From: Terriglobia bacterium
GTDB taxonomy: Bacteria > Acidobacteriota > Terriglobia > Bryobacterales > Bryobacteraceae
Assembly: GCA_021325235.1 (NCBI GenBank)
Contig: JAJPHN010000008.1
Span: forward strand, 58,704-122,703
Length of the DNA: 64,000 nucleotides
Reading direction: 5' to 3'
This document shows, in pieces, positions 8,969 to 17,590 of this stretch (position 1 is the stretch's first letter; every line of letters starts with the position of its first letter). The notes beneath the pieces were generated by a model. That model saw nothing but the letters and a program-made list of their open reading frames with translations, did no database searches and was not told the DNA's origin. The translations under genes were made by a program, and so were the position numbers.

Positions 8969-10014
8969 GCCTGGTTGCCTTCCCCATCCGCCCACGGCAG
9001 CACAATCGTGGCCCGGTACAGCGACGGTTCTACCTCGATCTGCAATCGCCCCGCCGGCCCATAGCGCGCTTCGAGCCGGTTTCGTACACCGGCCAGACCG
9101 AAACCGGTACGCTGGGCGGGCGGTGCTTCGGGATCGAACGGATTTTCGACGGTCACACGCAGACGCCCGTCCACATGCTCACCCGTAACCGCAATTTCGC
9201 CGCCTTCGGATAAGGTGGCAATGCCATGCTTAATGGCGTTTTCCACGAGCGGCTGCACCAGCAGCGGCGGCACCCTGCAGTTTTCGCAGCCTTCGCTCAA
9301 TCGCTGCACGACCCGGAGCTTCTGCCCAAAGCGTACGCGTTCCACCTTCAGATAACTGCGCGCCAGCGACAATTCCTCCCCGAAGGAAATGCTCGCGCGC
9401 TCTCCCAGACGGAGTGAATTACGCAGGAAGTCGGAAAGCGCAATGCACATCTGGCGGGCCCGCGCCGGATCGATACTTGTTAGGGCGCTGATCGAGTTCA
9501 GGCTGTTGAAGAGGAAGTGCGGATTCACCTGCGCCTTGAGGGCCTTCAGCTCGGCCTCGCGGGATAGGATCTCGGCACGCTGCGATGTTTCGAGTGCCTG
9601 TACCAGATAATGCAGCAGAATCGAGAGCAGATAGACCAGGCAGAACATCACCGCCAGCACCGGAATCGCCGGGCGGAAGCGCGGCTCCAGATTCGGGAAG
9701 ACATGGCCCAGAGTCCACACGATCAGATGTCCGCACACCATCACGACCGTGCTGGCGCACATCGCGGAGGGAACAAAGATGGCAAACAACTTCCAGTCCG
9801 CGGTCGTTCTCAGGTCGAAGCGGCAGATGTACCAGGCCGAGAGACAGACGATCGCGAGCACGACCGTAAGGGGCGCCATAATCGCTGCGACCTCAATCCA
9901 TCGCAGTTCGAGGTGAGAGGAATAACGCAGCACGCCTGCCAGAATCAATCCGATCGGAACCCAGGCCGGCAGATACGCCCGAAAGAATTGCTTGTTGCGA
10001 AAAATCGGATGCAC
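8965..10014 (-). CDS. LytS-family sensor histidine kinase
   Basis: A 349-aa kinase with about four N-terminal membrane segments (IGLILAGVLRYS, LTVVLAIVCLSAWYI, a segment through MVCGHLIVWTLG, and VLAVMFCLVYLLSILL). The His_kinase motif QVNPHFLFNSLNSI follows (His166), then an HATPase domain with LVENAIKHGIA and GFGLAGVRNRLEARYG. It sits 9 bp after the LiaF-like gene and overlaps the response regulator by 4 bp. This gene order resembles LiaF-LiaS-LiaR and VraT-VraS-VraR modules, in which the LiaF-like protein restrains the kinase until the envelope is disturbed. Transferring that role here is inference, since this kinase belongs to a different family. Confidence 0.9.
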   Translation of the reverse strand: MHPIFRNKQFFRAYLPAWVPIGLILAGVLRYSSHLELRWIEVAAIMAPLTVVLAIVCLSAWYICRFDLRTTADWKLFAIFVPSAMCASTVVMVCGHLIVWTLGHVFPNLEPRFRPAIPVLAVMFCLVYLLSILLHYLVQALETSQRAEILSREAELKALKAQVNPHFLFNSLNSISALTSIDPARARQMCIALSDFLRNSLRLGERASISFGEELSLARSYLKVERVRFGQKLRVVQRLSEGCENCRVPPLLVQPLVENAIKHGIATLSEGGEIAVTGEHVDGRLRVTVENPFDPEAPPAQRTGFGLAGVRNRLEARYGPAGRLQIEVEPSLYRATIVLPWADGEGNQA

Positions 10015-10023
10015 GGGCCGCTG

Positions 10024-10857
10024 CTAATCCTCGATCTCGACCGAACCGAACACAGACCAACCCGTGATGACCAGTGCCGGCGCGCTCAGTCCCGTATTAG
10101 GCGGCAGTGTCTTGTCTTCGAAATTGCCCAGCACACTGACCCCGCGCATCTTCACCCGCCAGTGCTGCGGAACGCGCACTTTGATCCCTCCGAAAATGGC
10201 GGTGGCATTCAGCACGGCTGTTGCTTCGGGATTGGGGGCGATGGTCGCCGGACGCAGGTCAATTTCAATACTGCCCAGAATCGATGTGAGATCGCCACCG
10301 CGGAAATTGCTCGAATCCATCTTGCGCTTCACCGATCCGAGCACGGCCACATCGGCCACTATCGAGTCGTGATCCATTTCCCCGCGCCGCCAGATGTTCG
10401 TTCCGAGAGCGCGCCTCGGATGAATGCCGCGCGCCGAGTCCAGGACGTTCATCAGCGCCAGGAACCCGACCCCGATCAGGATCAGCGCGAAAATCCAGTT
10501 CTCATTGTTGGTGTGGAAATGGATCCAGCCAAAATTCAGCGCCAGAAAGAATGCGCCGATGAAGATCAGGAAAACGCCCCGGGCTCGCGCTGCGCTGCGA
10601 TCGGTTGTAAGTCTTCCAACGCCAACCGCGAGCGGAAACAAGGGCCACAACGACCAGAAATTGAATGCGGGCAAGAGACCCAGATTCGCCAAAAAGAGCA
10701 GCACTCCGAACCCGATCGCACCGCAGGCCAGCGCCAGTCGCCACGTGCGCGAATCAGCGCAGTTCGGACGCTCCATCGAGCGCTGGATGTTACGGTGCGT
10801 TTCGTCGATAATGCTTTGCCGGATCCACTCTTTCGGATCCTGCGGGGTTTCAGGCAC
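10024..10857 (-). CDS. LiaF-like membrane protein
   Basis: A 277-aa protein with several membrane segments in the first half (WRLALACGAIGFGVLLFLAN, SLWPLFPLAVGVGRL, VFLIFIGAFFLALNFGW and IFALILIGVGFLALMNV). The C-terminal domain is of the LiaF/cell-wall-active antibiotic response kind: repeated short beta strands such as VADVAVLGSVKRK, GGDLTSILGSIEIDL, ATAIFGGIKVRVP and VSVLGNFEDK. The start is GTG at 10857, supported by AGGAG upstream, and it overlaps the end of the preceding small gene by 8 bp. It lies directly upstream of a LytS/LytTR pair, so a sensory or inhibitory role in envelope stress is a reasonable inference. Confidence 0.82.
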   Translation of the reverse strand: MPETPQDPKEWIRQSIIDETHRNIQRSMERPNCADSRTWRLALACGAIGFGVLLFLANLGLLPAFNFWSLWPLFPLAVGVGRLTTDRSAARARGVFLIFIGAFFLALNFGWIHFHTNNENWIFALILIGVGFLALMNVLDSARGIHPRRALGTNIWRRGEMDHDSIVADVAVLGSVKRKMDSSNFRGGDLTSILGSIEIDLRPATIAPNPEATAVLNATAIFGGIKVRVPQHWRVKMRGVSVLGNFEDKTLPPNTGLSAPALVITGWSVFGSVEIED

Positions 10858-11098
10858 GCCGCTCTCCTGCGTTCCGGCGCACTTCGCTTGCGCGAGTGGT
10901 CGCCGGTTCGTCGCTTGAGACCAGGAAGTCGCTCAGGCCGACGATGATCAGCGCCATCGGCCAGAGATTCTGAATGCGGTCTAACGACAGGATTCCCACT
11001 CGATCGCCACCAATTAGTATCAAACCGGTCAGCAGTAGCACAACCGGCAGCACCAGCGTCTCCAAACTCCCTGCACGTTTCTTCTGGCTTCGTTTCAT
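10850..11098 (-). CDS. Small LiaI/DUF5668-like membrane protein, 82 aa
   Basis: An 82-aa protein with a basic N-terminus (MKRSQKKRAG) and two hydrophobic segments (LVLPVVLLLTGLILIGGD and NLWPMALIIVGLSDFLV). Between them lies a short GILSLDRIQNLWP motif similar to the LiaI/PspC-type transmembrane motif in its neighbour (FNFWSLWPLFPLAVGVG). The frame can be extended to 11323 but that part is low-complexity and not protein-like. The ATG at 11098 has GAGGG about 9 bases upstream. It is the first gene of the four-gene LiaI/LiaF/LytS/LytTR operon. Confidence 0.75.
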   Translation of the reverse strand: MKRSQKKRAGSLETLVLPVVLLLTGLILIGGDRVGILSLDRIQNLWPMALIIVGLSDFLVSSDEPATTRASEVRRNAGERRA

Positions 11099-11210
11099 CG
11101 TTTCAACCCTCACAACTCGAATGTAGGGGCGAAACGGCTCCCGGTCAGTTGCAAATCGGCCAGCTGCAGGCTGGTACCGGCCAATGCCCCGGAACGGCAG
11201 GCGATTAACG

Positions 11211-12284
11211 CTAGGTTGGCTCGACCAGCTGCTCGACATTGACCGAGTAAATGGCCGGTTTGCCTTCGCGGTCGCTTTGGAAATACACGCGCCGGCTGTC
11301 GGGCGAAAAGGTCGGGTGGGCATCGGCCGGATGCGTGGCGTGATGTTCGCAAAGCGTCATTTCGCGCCGGGGGCTGCGCAGCATGAGCACGATGTTCGGT
11401 TGTGCTTTGCTGCGACTCGCTCCGACAAAGACCGAATCGTTGCCATTCGGCGAAAAAGAAGCGAACTGGCTGGTGGCGGCCAGGCAGCGCTCGACGCGCT
11501 CTTCCGGGCTGATCTCACGCACCTGGGCGATCGAGACGTTATTCACCGCAACATCGCGGAGGAAGAGCAGCGAATGGCCATCGGCCGCCCAGTATGGGTC
11601 GCGAATCGGGCCCGAGGCCAGCAGCACGGGCTTGCCGGGTGTCTCGACATACCAGAATTCCTGCTCTCCTGAAGCTGAGCGCCGCCCGAACAAGCATCCG
11701 CGGCTACCCGGCCGAAGCAGACAAGGCGGCGTCGCATTCTCGGCCAGTACTTCCGAACCTTTCTCGATCAGGCGTTCGAGGCGCCCTTCACGCAGAACGA
11801 TCAGTTCGTCCCGCGATACTCCGACCGCGTAGCTCGTGACACCTTCGGCCACGATCTCCGGCTTGCGCATCTCGTGTTTGCCGTTTACGGGCACTTGCCG
11901 CAATTTTTCGGCATCGACGAAGTACAGCGCTTTTCCCTGCCCATCGAGGCCTACTGAAGCCGGATCAAGCGCCTCGGTTTCGGCGATCTGGCGCATGATG
12001 CCGGAGCGCAGATCGATTTCGAAAGGCGCGAGGCGGCCCAACCGGTCGCTGGCGCAGTAGAGCACACGCGGTTTTAAAGAAACGAAGCCACGTCCGGGCT
12101 GCGGAAGAAGGCTGCTGTAACTCGGCGTGGTAAGCCGGACAACAATTGCTTCCGTGGTCGGATCGGCAAATCGGAAAAATTCGCCCGCTTGCGGCAGGGG
12201 CTGCGTCTTTTTCTGAATTCGAGCGCTCCAGACGCTCGCCGGTAAAAACCCGAGCAGCGCCCGGCGCGTCAGCGCATGGCTCAC
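11211..12284 (-). CDS. WD40-like beta-propeller protein (TolB/oligogalacturonide-lyase-like repeats)
   Basis: A protein of about 357 aa. The N-terminus SHALTRRALLGFLPASVWSA resembles a twin-arginine or Sec signal. The rest consists of short repeated beta-blades: DPYWAADGHSLLFLRD, FASFSPNGNDSVFVG, and the C-terminal HPTFSPDSRRVYFQSDREGKPAIYSV, which is a clear PD40 repeat. No catalytic residues are recognisable. The frame extends to a TTG at 12323. I prefer the GTG at 12284, with AGG upstream, because it places the signal sequence at the N-terminus. Similar proteins are often periplasmic scaffolds or are annotated as oligogalacturonate lyase-like; a lyase function is not supported here. Confidence 0.7.
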   Translation of the reverse strand: MSHALTRRALLGFLPASVWSARIQKKTQPLPQAGEFFRFADPTTEAIVVRLTTPSYSSLLPQPGRGFVSLKPRVLYCASDRLGRLAPFEIDLRSGIMRQIAETEALDPASVGLDGQGKALYFVDAEKLRQVPVNGKHEMRKPEIVAEGVTSYAVGVSRDELIVLREGRLERLIEKGSEVLAENATPPCLLRPGSRGCLFGRRSASGEQEFWYVETPGKPVLLASGPIRDPYWAADGHSLLFLRDVAVNNVSIAQVREISPEERVERCLAATSQFASFSPNGNDSVFVGASRSKAQPNIVLMLRSPRREMTLCEHHATHPADAHPTFSPDSRRVYFQSDREGKPAIYSVNVEQLVEPT

Positions 12285-12371
12285 TACACCTGAAAGACGT
12301 TCGGAGCCGCCGCCTTGTTGCAAGGGGCAAGCGCGAGTGAAGCGGGAGGATCCGCTACGAATACGCCCGCC

Positions 12372-13265
12372 TTAGAGGCCCAGGTCGCTGTGCGTCGTGG
12401 TAAGTCCTTGCGGATTCGGGCCTTTCGCCAGATAGCGGTACGGATTTACGGGTGTCCCGCTGACACGCACCTCGTAATGCACATGCGGTCCCGTCGCGTG
12501 ACCGGTCGCGCCGGAAAGCGCGATCACTTCGCCGCGCCGGACTGCCTGTCCCGGAACGACTTCCCACTCCGACAGATGAGCGTAGTAGGTTTTAAGCCCG
12601 TTGCCGTGATCGATCACCACCAGCTTGCCGTACTTGCCGCTCCAGCAGGCCCGTTCGACCACTCCGTCGGCAGTCGCGTGGACCGCTGAACCTTTCGGAA
12701 CCTGCAAATCGATCCCGGTATGAAAAGCGCCTTCGCCCGAAAACGGATCCATGCGGCCTCCAAATCCGCTCCGGAGAACACCGATCACCGGCCAGAGGCT
12801 CGGCTGATTGTGCTCCTGCCAGCGAAATGCGTAATGGTGATAGATTCCATCGAACGAAGCCGCTTCGAGGACATTGTATTGTTCGATCGATTCCCGCAGA
12901 TTGGCGACTGAATCCGAGTCCATCGGCGCACCGTCGCCCGCTCCGGAGGGCTCGTTGAACCCGTAACGCGCCGAAACCTCGCTCGCCAGCGTCTCGAGCG
13001 ATGCCATCTGCAGGTTGTGCTGATTCGCCTGGCGCTGTAATTCAACATAACGAGTCTTCAGGCCGTTCATCTCGGCCCGCAGGCGCTCGAATTCCGACAT
13101 TTTCCAACTCATCCGCAGATAGCTGAAAGAAAGCGCGAGTACGAGCAGCAGGAGGGTGAGAACACCACCAGCCACCCACGCGAGCGACTTGTAGCTGATC
13201 TCAATCCGTTTGACTCGCCCGTGCAGCGAATGCGCCAAATCCAGAATCAGGCAGTTCTTATTCAT
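12372..13265 (-). CDS. M23-family peptidase (LytM domain), membrane-anchored
   Basis: A 297-aa protein. One membrane segment (AWVAGGVLTLLLLVLALSFSY) is followed by a coiled-coil region (residues ~55-100) and a C-terminal M23/LytM domain. The zinc ligands are visible: FHTGIDL supplies HxxxD and GPHVHYEV supplies HxH, so the enzyme should be active, unlike EnvC/NlpD-type cofactors. It probably cleaves peptidoglycan cross-bridges in the periplasm. The ATG at 13265 has GAGG six bases upstream. The upstream region contains a long structured intergenic stretch and a TTGACA box (13385-13390, minus strand) that may be its -35 element. Confidence 0.92.
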   Translation of the reverse strand: MNKNCLILDLAHSLHGRVKRIEISYKSLAWVAGGVLTLLLLVLALSFSYLRMSWKMSEFERLRAEMNGLKTRYVELQRQANQHNLQMASLETLASEVSARYGFNEPSGAGDGAPMDSDSVANLRESIEQYNVLEAASFDGIYHHYAFRWQEHNQPSLWPVIGVLRSGFGGRMDPFSGEGAFHTGIDLQVPKGSAVHATADGVVERACWSGKYGKLVVIDHGNGLKTYYAHLSEWEVVPGQAVRRGEVIALSGATGHATGPHVHYEVRVSGTPVNPYRYLAKGPNPQGLTTTHSDLGL

Positions 13266-13635
13266 TCCATTCCTCGGCAGGTGCTTTTACCCCGGACCCA
13301 ATTGCGGCCCTAAGGCTACGGCGTATCCCCCAGGTGATAGTCGATCATGAACAAAACCTAAGACTACAACCCATCTATAAGCATTGTCAATACTTTGTAA
13401 ACCTAAGATATTGAACGCAAATATACGGGGTCGGCTCCCGTCATCGCCCATCTGCTGGGCAACCCCGAGAGACAAGTAGTACTTCCGGCCACCGTGCCTG
13501 AATTTCGGAGGCTCCACAAATCCGTGGCGGCAATCGGGTACTTCTCTCAGCTTACCGGCTGCGGATTAACGGTTTCACCTTAGTTTCGCCCACAGTTCAC
13601 GACCGGCCTTCGTTCGATCTGATAGCTTCAAGGGA
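13266..13635. other. 370-bp intergenic region with strong potential RNA structure
   Basis: This is the longest stretch without a confident gene, between the divergent M23 peptidase (minus) and the 164-aa protein (plus). At 13426-13560 it has nested inverted repeats. GAGAG..AAGTAC pairs with GTACT..TCTCTC around a branched interior holding CCAC/GTGG and GCCT/AGGC hairpins. A separate CGGGG/CCCCG stem encloses GCCCA/TGGGC. A CAGC/GCTG hairpin lies alongside. A minus-strand TTGACA box lies at 13385-13390. I could not match it to a known riboswitch class. A 76-codon minus-strand frame (13287-13517, GTG start) also crosses it and cannot be excluded as coding. Confidence 0.4.
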
Positions 13636-14130
13636 ATGCCTCAAGATCTCGAGAAATTGCGCGGTGAAATCGAAGCCTATCTGCGCGAATCGGGAATGAC
13701 CGTTTTCCACGGCGTGAACCGCCTGCAGGATCCGATTTTTCAGATCAGCTGGGATGTGGATCGCCACCCGGATTTCCACGAATTCATAGACGCGGCGCGG
13801 TCAGCTGGAATCCGGCTGATCGTGTTCAGCCAGCATGCCTTTTCGCTCGATCAGATCGACAGCGCGCTCGATCAGCTCGAAGAGTGCGATTTCACGCGCG
13901 AGGAAAAACGGCAATACGAAAGCCGGCTGCGTCAGTTGCAAAGCTACGAGGGCTTCACGTCGTCGCTCGAGATTTCATTCTCGCTCGATGGGCGCGTCTA
14001 CTCGTTCGAACAGCATACCGACTGGTACGAAGTCTTCACGGACATCCTGGGCGAGCTCGATGCTGCTCTCGAAGAGGAAGAAGACGTGAACGACGATGGT
14101 TCTTTGGGTGGCTATTTCTCGAACAACTGA
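13636..14130 (+). CDS. Conserved protein of unknown function, 164 aa
   Basis: An acidic 164-aa soluble protein with no signal peptide. Recognisable parts are ISWDVDRHPDFHEFID, a central charged helical stretch (EECDFTREEKRQYESRLRQL) and an acidic tail with a run of Glu/Asp. I do not recognise a named family. Composition and codon use look like a real gene, and it ends 3 bp before the recJ start, so the two are probably co-transcribed. The start ATG at 13636 follows AAGGGA. A role connected with recJ cannot be claimed from position alone. Confidence 0.72.
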   Translation: MPQDLEKLRGEIEAYLRESGMTVFHGVNRLQDPIFQISWDVDRHPDFHEFIDAARSAGIRLIVFSQHAFSLDQIDSALDQLEECDFTREEKRQYESRLRQLQSYEGFTSSLEISFSLDGRVYSFEQHTDWYEVFTDILGELDAALEEEEDVNDDGSLGGYFSNN

Positions 14131-14133
14131 GCG

Positions 14134-15909
14134 GTGAACATCGAAACAGCTGTCCGTCGCGCGCCGGCGCGCTGGATCCGATCACAAGTTGCGCCGGAAA
14201 TTGTCACCAGTCTTGCGAAAGGCCTTCGGCTGAGCACGATTGCGGCCTCGATTCTGGCAGCGCGCGGATATGCGGATCTCGCTTCAGCTTCCGAGTTCGT
14301 CAATCCGAGGCTTGACGACCTACACGATCCTCTGCTGCTGGCGGACATGGACCGTGCGGCCGCGCGTTTGCGGGATGCCATTCGAAGCGGCGAACCGGTT
14401 CTGCTTTACGGCGATTACGACGTTGACGGCACATGCTCGATCGTGGTGCTGAAGCGCGCGATCGAGCTCTTAGGCGGGCGCGCCGATTTTCACGTTCCGC
14501 ACCGGCTCAAAGACGGCTACGGCATGCGCAGCGAAGTGGTCTCGCGGGCAGCCGAAAGCGGCGTACGCCTGATCGTAAGCGTTGATACCGGGATTCGCGC
14601 CGGTGAGGTGGTCCGCCATGCCAACGCGCTCGGCATCGATGTGATCGTGACTGATCACCACTTGCCCGAGAAAGAACTGCCGCCGGCATTGGCGGTGCTC
14701 AATCCGAATCGTCCAGACTGCCGCTATCCCAACAAGAATCTCTGTGGTGCCGGCGTGACGCTCAAACTAATTCAGGCGCTGCTGGTGACCAGCGATCTGA
14801 CGCAAGCGCGCCGCACCGCTCTGCTCGATTCGTTTCTCAAACCGGTCGCAATCGCGACAGTAGCCGATATCGTACCGCTCACGGGCGAGAATCGCATTAT
14901 CGTGAAGCGCGGGCTCTCGGGGCTGCAGCAGGTGCGAAATCCCGGACTGAAAGCATTGCTCGCGGTGGCCGGGTTTGAAGCGGGCGAGACGCCGTCGGCC
15001 CACCAGGTGGCCTTCCGCATTGCACCGCGAATCAATGCGGCCGGACGTATGGCCACGGCGCGCGACGTAGTCGACTTATTTCTCACAGACGATTTCGCGC
15101 GGGCTCAATCGCTCGCCGAACAGCTCGACCGGCTCAATAGTGAGCGCCAGCAGGTGGAAGCTGAAATTGTCGAAACGATTCTCAAACAATGCGAAGAGCA
15201 GCCGCTTTCGCCCGATTGCGCCGGTCTGGTTTTCGCCGGATCGGGCTGGCATCTCGGGGTGCTCGGCATTGTCGCCAGCCGTCTGGTCGAGCGTTTTACG
15301 CGGCCTGTGTTCGTGCTCAGCGAATCCACTGAGCAGGATGAACATGGCGGGTTTTATTTTGCCGGGTCGGGTCGAAGCATTCCCGCATTTCATCTGCTCG
15401 AAGCGCTAGAGAGCATGCCCGAGCTTTTCAGGAAATTCGGCGGCCACCGCCAGGCAGCCGGACTCACGCTCTCGGCTCATGCGATCGAGGATTTCCGCGC
15501 ACGATTCGATCAATTCGCCGCAGCGCGCCTAACGGTCGAGGATTTCCGCCCCGAGTTCAAGATTGACGCGGAGGTCACTCTTCCCGAACTTAACGATCGC
15601 TGTGCCAATGATGTCCTTTCGCTGGGTCCGTTCGGGTTCGGTAATCCGATGCCGGTGCTATCGGCCGAAGCACTTGAAGTCGCGGGGCCGGTGCGCACCT
15701 CGGCGAATGGCAAGCATCTTACCGTTCCCTTTCGTCAGAACGGCCGAACGCTATTCGTCAAAGCCTGGAACTTTGCCGATCGAGCCGATCTCTTTGCGCC
15801 CGGCAAAAGGATCGATGTGCTTCTGCAGATTGAAGACGACGCCTATTCGCGGCGCCGCGGGTACGGCTCCTGGTGCCTGTCGCTCAAGGACGCGAGGCCG
15901 TCTGCTTAG
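14134..15909 (+). CDS. recJ: Single-stranded-DNA-specific exonuclease RecJ
   Basis: A 591-aa 5'-3' exonuclease on single-stranded DNA, used in RecF-pathway recombination and mismatch or base-excision repair. The DHH phosphoesterase motifs are all present: GDYDVDGT (motif I), SVDTGI (II) and VTDHHLPE (III, the DHH motif). The DHHA1 domain carries FAGSGWHLGVLGIVASRL and GGHRQAAGLTL (the GGH motif). A C-terminal OB-like domain follows (GPFGFGNPMPVL). The length is normal for the family. The start is GTG at 14134, four codons after the stop of the preceding gene. The 3' end overlaps the convergent GH13 gene by 26 bp. Confidence 0.96.
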   Translation: MNIETAVRRAPARWIRSQVAPEIVTSLAKGLRLSTIAASILAARGYADLASASEFVNPRLDDLHDPLLLADMDRAAARLRDAIRSGEPVLLYGDYDVDGTCSIVVLKRAIELLGGRADFHVPHRLKDGYGMRSEVVSRAAESGVRLIVSVDTGIRAGEVVRHANALGIDVIVTDHHLPEKELPPALAVLNPNRPDCRYPNKNLCGAGVTLKLIQALLVTSDLTQARRTALLDSFLKPVAIATVADIVPLTGENRIIVKRGLSGLQQVRNPGLKALLAVAGFEAGETPSAHQVAFRIAPRINAAGRMATARDVVDLFLTDDFARAQSLAEQLDRLNSERQQVEAEIVETILKQCEEQPLSPDCAGLVFAGSGWHLGVLGIVASRLVERFTRPVFVLSESTEQDEHGGFYFAGSGRSIPAFHLLEALESMPELFRKFGGHRQAAGLTLSAHAIEDFRARFDQFAAARLTVEDFRPEFKIDAEVTLPELNDRCANDVLSLGPFGFGNPMPVLSAEALEVAGPVRTSANGKHLTVPFRQNGRTLFVKAWNFADRADLFAPGKRIDVLLQIEDDAYSRRRGYGSWCLSLKDARPSA

Positions 15910-17584
15910 TGCCGCTCGTCTTTTCCTCGCGGCGTTCCTGCACGTTTCGTAGATTGCCGACGCGGTACCAGCGATAACCATACGCTTCGAGCAGCACGCA
16001 ATGCAGGCCGGATTCATCGACGCGGCTGTGCTCGTCGGCCAGCAAATTGATGAGCCAGCAATCCTCGCGTCCGGTATCGACCTTGAAGCGGATCTCGCGC
16101 GGTGACGAGCTCAGATTGTGCAGAGCGAGAACGAAATTATCCAGCCACTCGTAGCAGATGCCGAGCACTTCTTTCGTGCCCGTTTTGATGATCTGAAAAT
16201 CGCCCCAGCCAATCTCGGGAACTTCTTTGCGCATGCGGATGATGCGCTCCATCCAGTTCATCAGCGAATTGGGATCCCGGCGCTGCTCGGCTGCGTTCAC
16301 GTGTTGATAGCCGTAGGGACCTTGGCTGATGACACGCTGGATTGGCTTTGGATTCGAAGTGAAACCGCCGTTGGGCTCGAGCGACCATTGCATCGGCGTG
16401 CGGGCGCACTCGCGCTCGGGCAGCTTCAGATCGTCTCCCATGCCGATCTCGTCGCCATAGCGAATCACCGGCGTACCGGGTAAGGTCATCATCAAACTGT
16501 ACGCCAGTTCGAGGCGCCTGCGGTCGCCGTCAAGCATCGGTGCGAGCCTGCGCCGAATGCCGCGCTCGTAGAGTTGCATCTCCGGTTCCGGCCCGAAGGC
16601 TGCGAATACTTTCTCCCGCTGCTCGTCCGTCAAGCGGCCCAGATCCAGCTCGTCGTGATTGCGCAGGAAATGTCCCCACTGCGCGGTGGCGGGCCGCGAT
16701 TTTGTTTTTCTCAAAGCTTGTATCAGAGGCCGTGTGTCAGCGGTTGCCAGCGCGTAGAACAGATTCTGATTCGCCTGGAAATTGAACATCATCTGCAGGC
16801 GCTCGCCGGTAGAGCCGAAATACTGCATGTCCGTGTTGGGGAGAACGTTGGCTTCCGCCAGGATGATGGCATCGCCTTCCCGCCAGCTCAGAAATTCGCG
16901 AAATTCGCGGAGCATTTCGTAGTGCTCTTCCGGCTGCTCGTCGGCATCCGGTCCTTTTTTTGCGATCACAAACGGCACGGCATCCATGCGAAATCCGGAG
17001 ACGCCGAGCTGAATCCAGAAACCCATCACCTTCAGAATTTCGGCGCGCACTTCCGGATTGGCCGTGTTCAGATCAGGCTGGAATTCGTAGAAACGATGGA
17101 AGTACCACTCTTTCGCGAGCTCATCATAGGTCCAAGTGGAACGCTGCACGCCCGGGAAAACTACGCCGTCTTTGATGTGGGGCGGCTTTTTCTTCGACCA
17201 GACATACCAGTCGCGATATTTCGATTTGGGATCGCGGCGTGCTTCCTGGAACCATGGATGCTCATTAGAGGTATGGTTTACAACCAGATCGATCAGCACG
17301 CGCAACCCGCGCTGTTCACAGCCGCGTGCAAATTCGACGAAGTCGCCGAGCGTACCAAAGCGCGGGTCGACGCCATAGTAGTCCTTCACGTCGTAACCGT
17401 CGTCGCGCCAAGGGGAAGGCTGAAACGGCATGAGCCAAATCGCGGTGACACCGAGACCTTGTAGATAATCGAGGCGGCGCATCAGGCCCTTGAAGTCGCC
17501 GATGCCGTCGTCGTCGGCGTCCATATAGGTTCCGACTGAGAGACAGTAGATGACGCCGTTCTTATACCAGAGATCGTTAATCAC
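15884..17584 (-). CDS. GH13 alpha-amylase-family enzyme (trehalose synthase-like)
   Basis: A 566-aa cytoplasmic GH13 enzyme close to the trehalose synthase (TreS) subfamily, judging by the start INDLWYKNGVIYCLSVGTYM and by DDGYDVKDYYGVDPRFGTL. The four GH13 regions are present: LIDLVVNHTS (I), GFRMDAVPF with the nucleophile Asp (II), ILAEANV with the acid Glu (III) and LRNHDELDL (IV). No maltokinase domain is fused. TreS interconverts maltose and trehalose, but related acidobacterial enzymes may act on other alpha-glucosides. I place the start at GTG 17584 because homologues begin MINDLWYKN. The ATG at 17620 lies in the upstream tandem repeat and would add repeat-derived residues. Confidence 0.85.
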   Translation of the reverse strand: MINDLWYKNGVIYCLSVGTYMDADDDGIGDFKGLMRRLDYLQGLGVTAIWLMPFQPSPWRDDGYDVKDYYGVDPRFGTLGDFVEFARGCEQRGLRVLIDLVVNHTSNEHPWFQEARRDPKSKYRDWYVWSKKKPPHIKDGVVFPGVQRSTWTYDELAKEWYFHRFYEFQPDLNTANPEVRAEILKVMGFWIQLGVSGFRMDAVPFVIAKKGPDADEQPEEHYEMLREFREFLSWREGDAIILAEANVLPNTDMQYFGSTGERLQMMFNFQANQNLFYALATADTRPLIQALRKTKSRPATAQWGHFLRNHDELDLGRLTDEQREKVFAAFGPEPEMQLYERGIRRRLAPMLDGDRRRLELAYSLMMTLPGTPVIRYGDEIGMGDDLKLPERECARTPMQWSLEPNGGFTSNPKPIQRVISQGPYGYQHVNAAEQRRDPNSLMNWMERIIRMRKEVPEIGWGDFQIIKTGTKEVLGICYEWLDNFVLALHNLSSSPREIRFKVDTGREDCWLINLLADEHSRVDESGLHCVLLEAYGYRWYRVGNLRNVQERREEKTSGTKQTASRP

Positions 17585-17590
17585 GTTTAC

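Noticed and set aside
9610..10947. A 445-codon plus-strand frame across the LytS kinase and LiaF-like genes
   Set aside because: Rich in Arg/Gln/His with no fold, and it spans two well-supported minus-strand genes.
11099..11323. N-terminal extension of the LiaI-like small protein
   Set aside because: The upstream 75 codons are low-complexity, overlap the beta-propeller gene and precede a good ATG with a ribosome-binding site.
13426..13600. c-di-AMP (ydaO), SAM, cobalamin or c-di-GMP riboswitch
   Set aside because: The conserved core sequences I know for these classes are missing on both strands; only short chance matches were seen.
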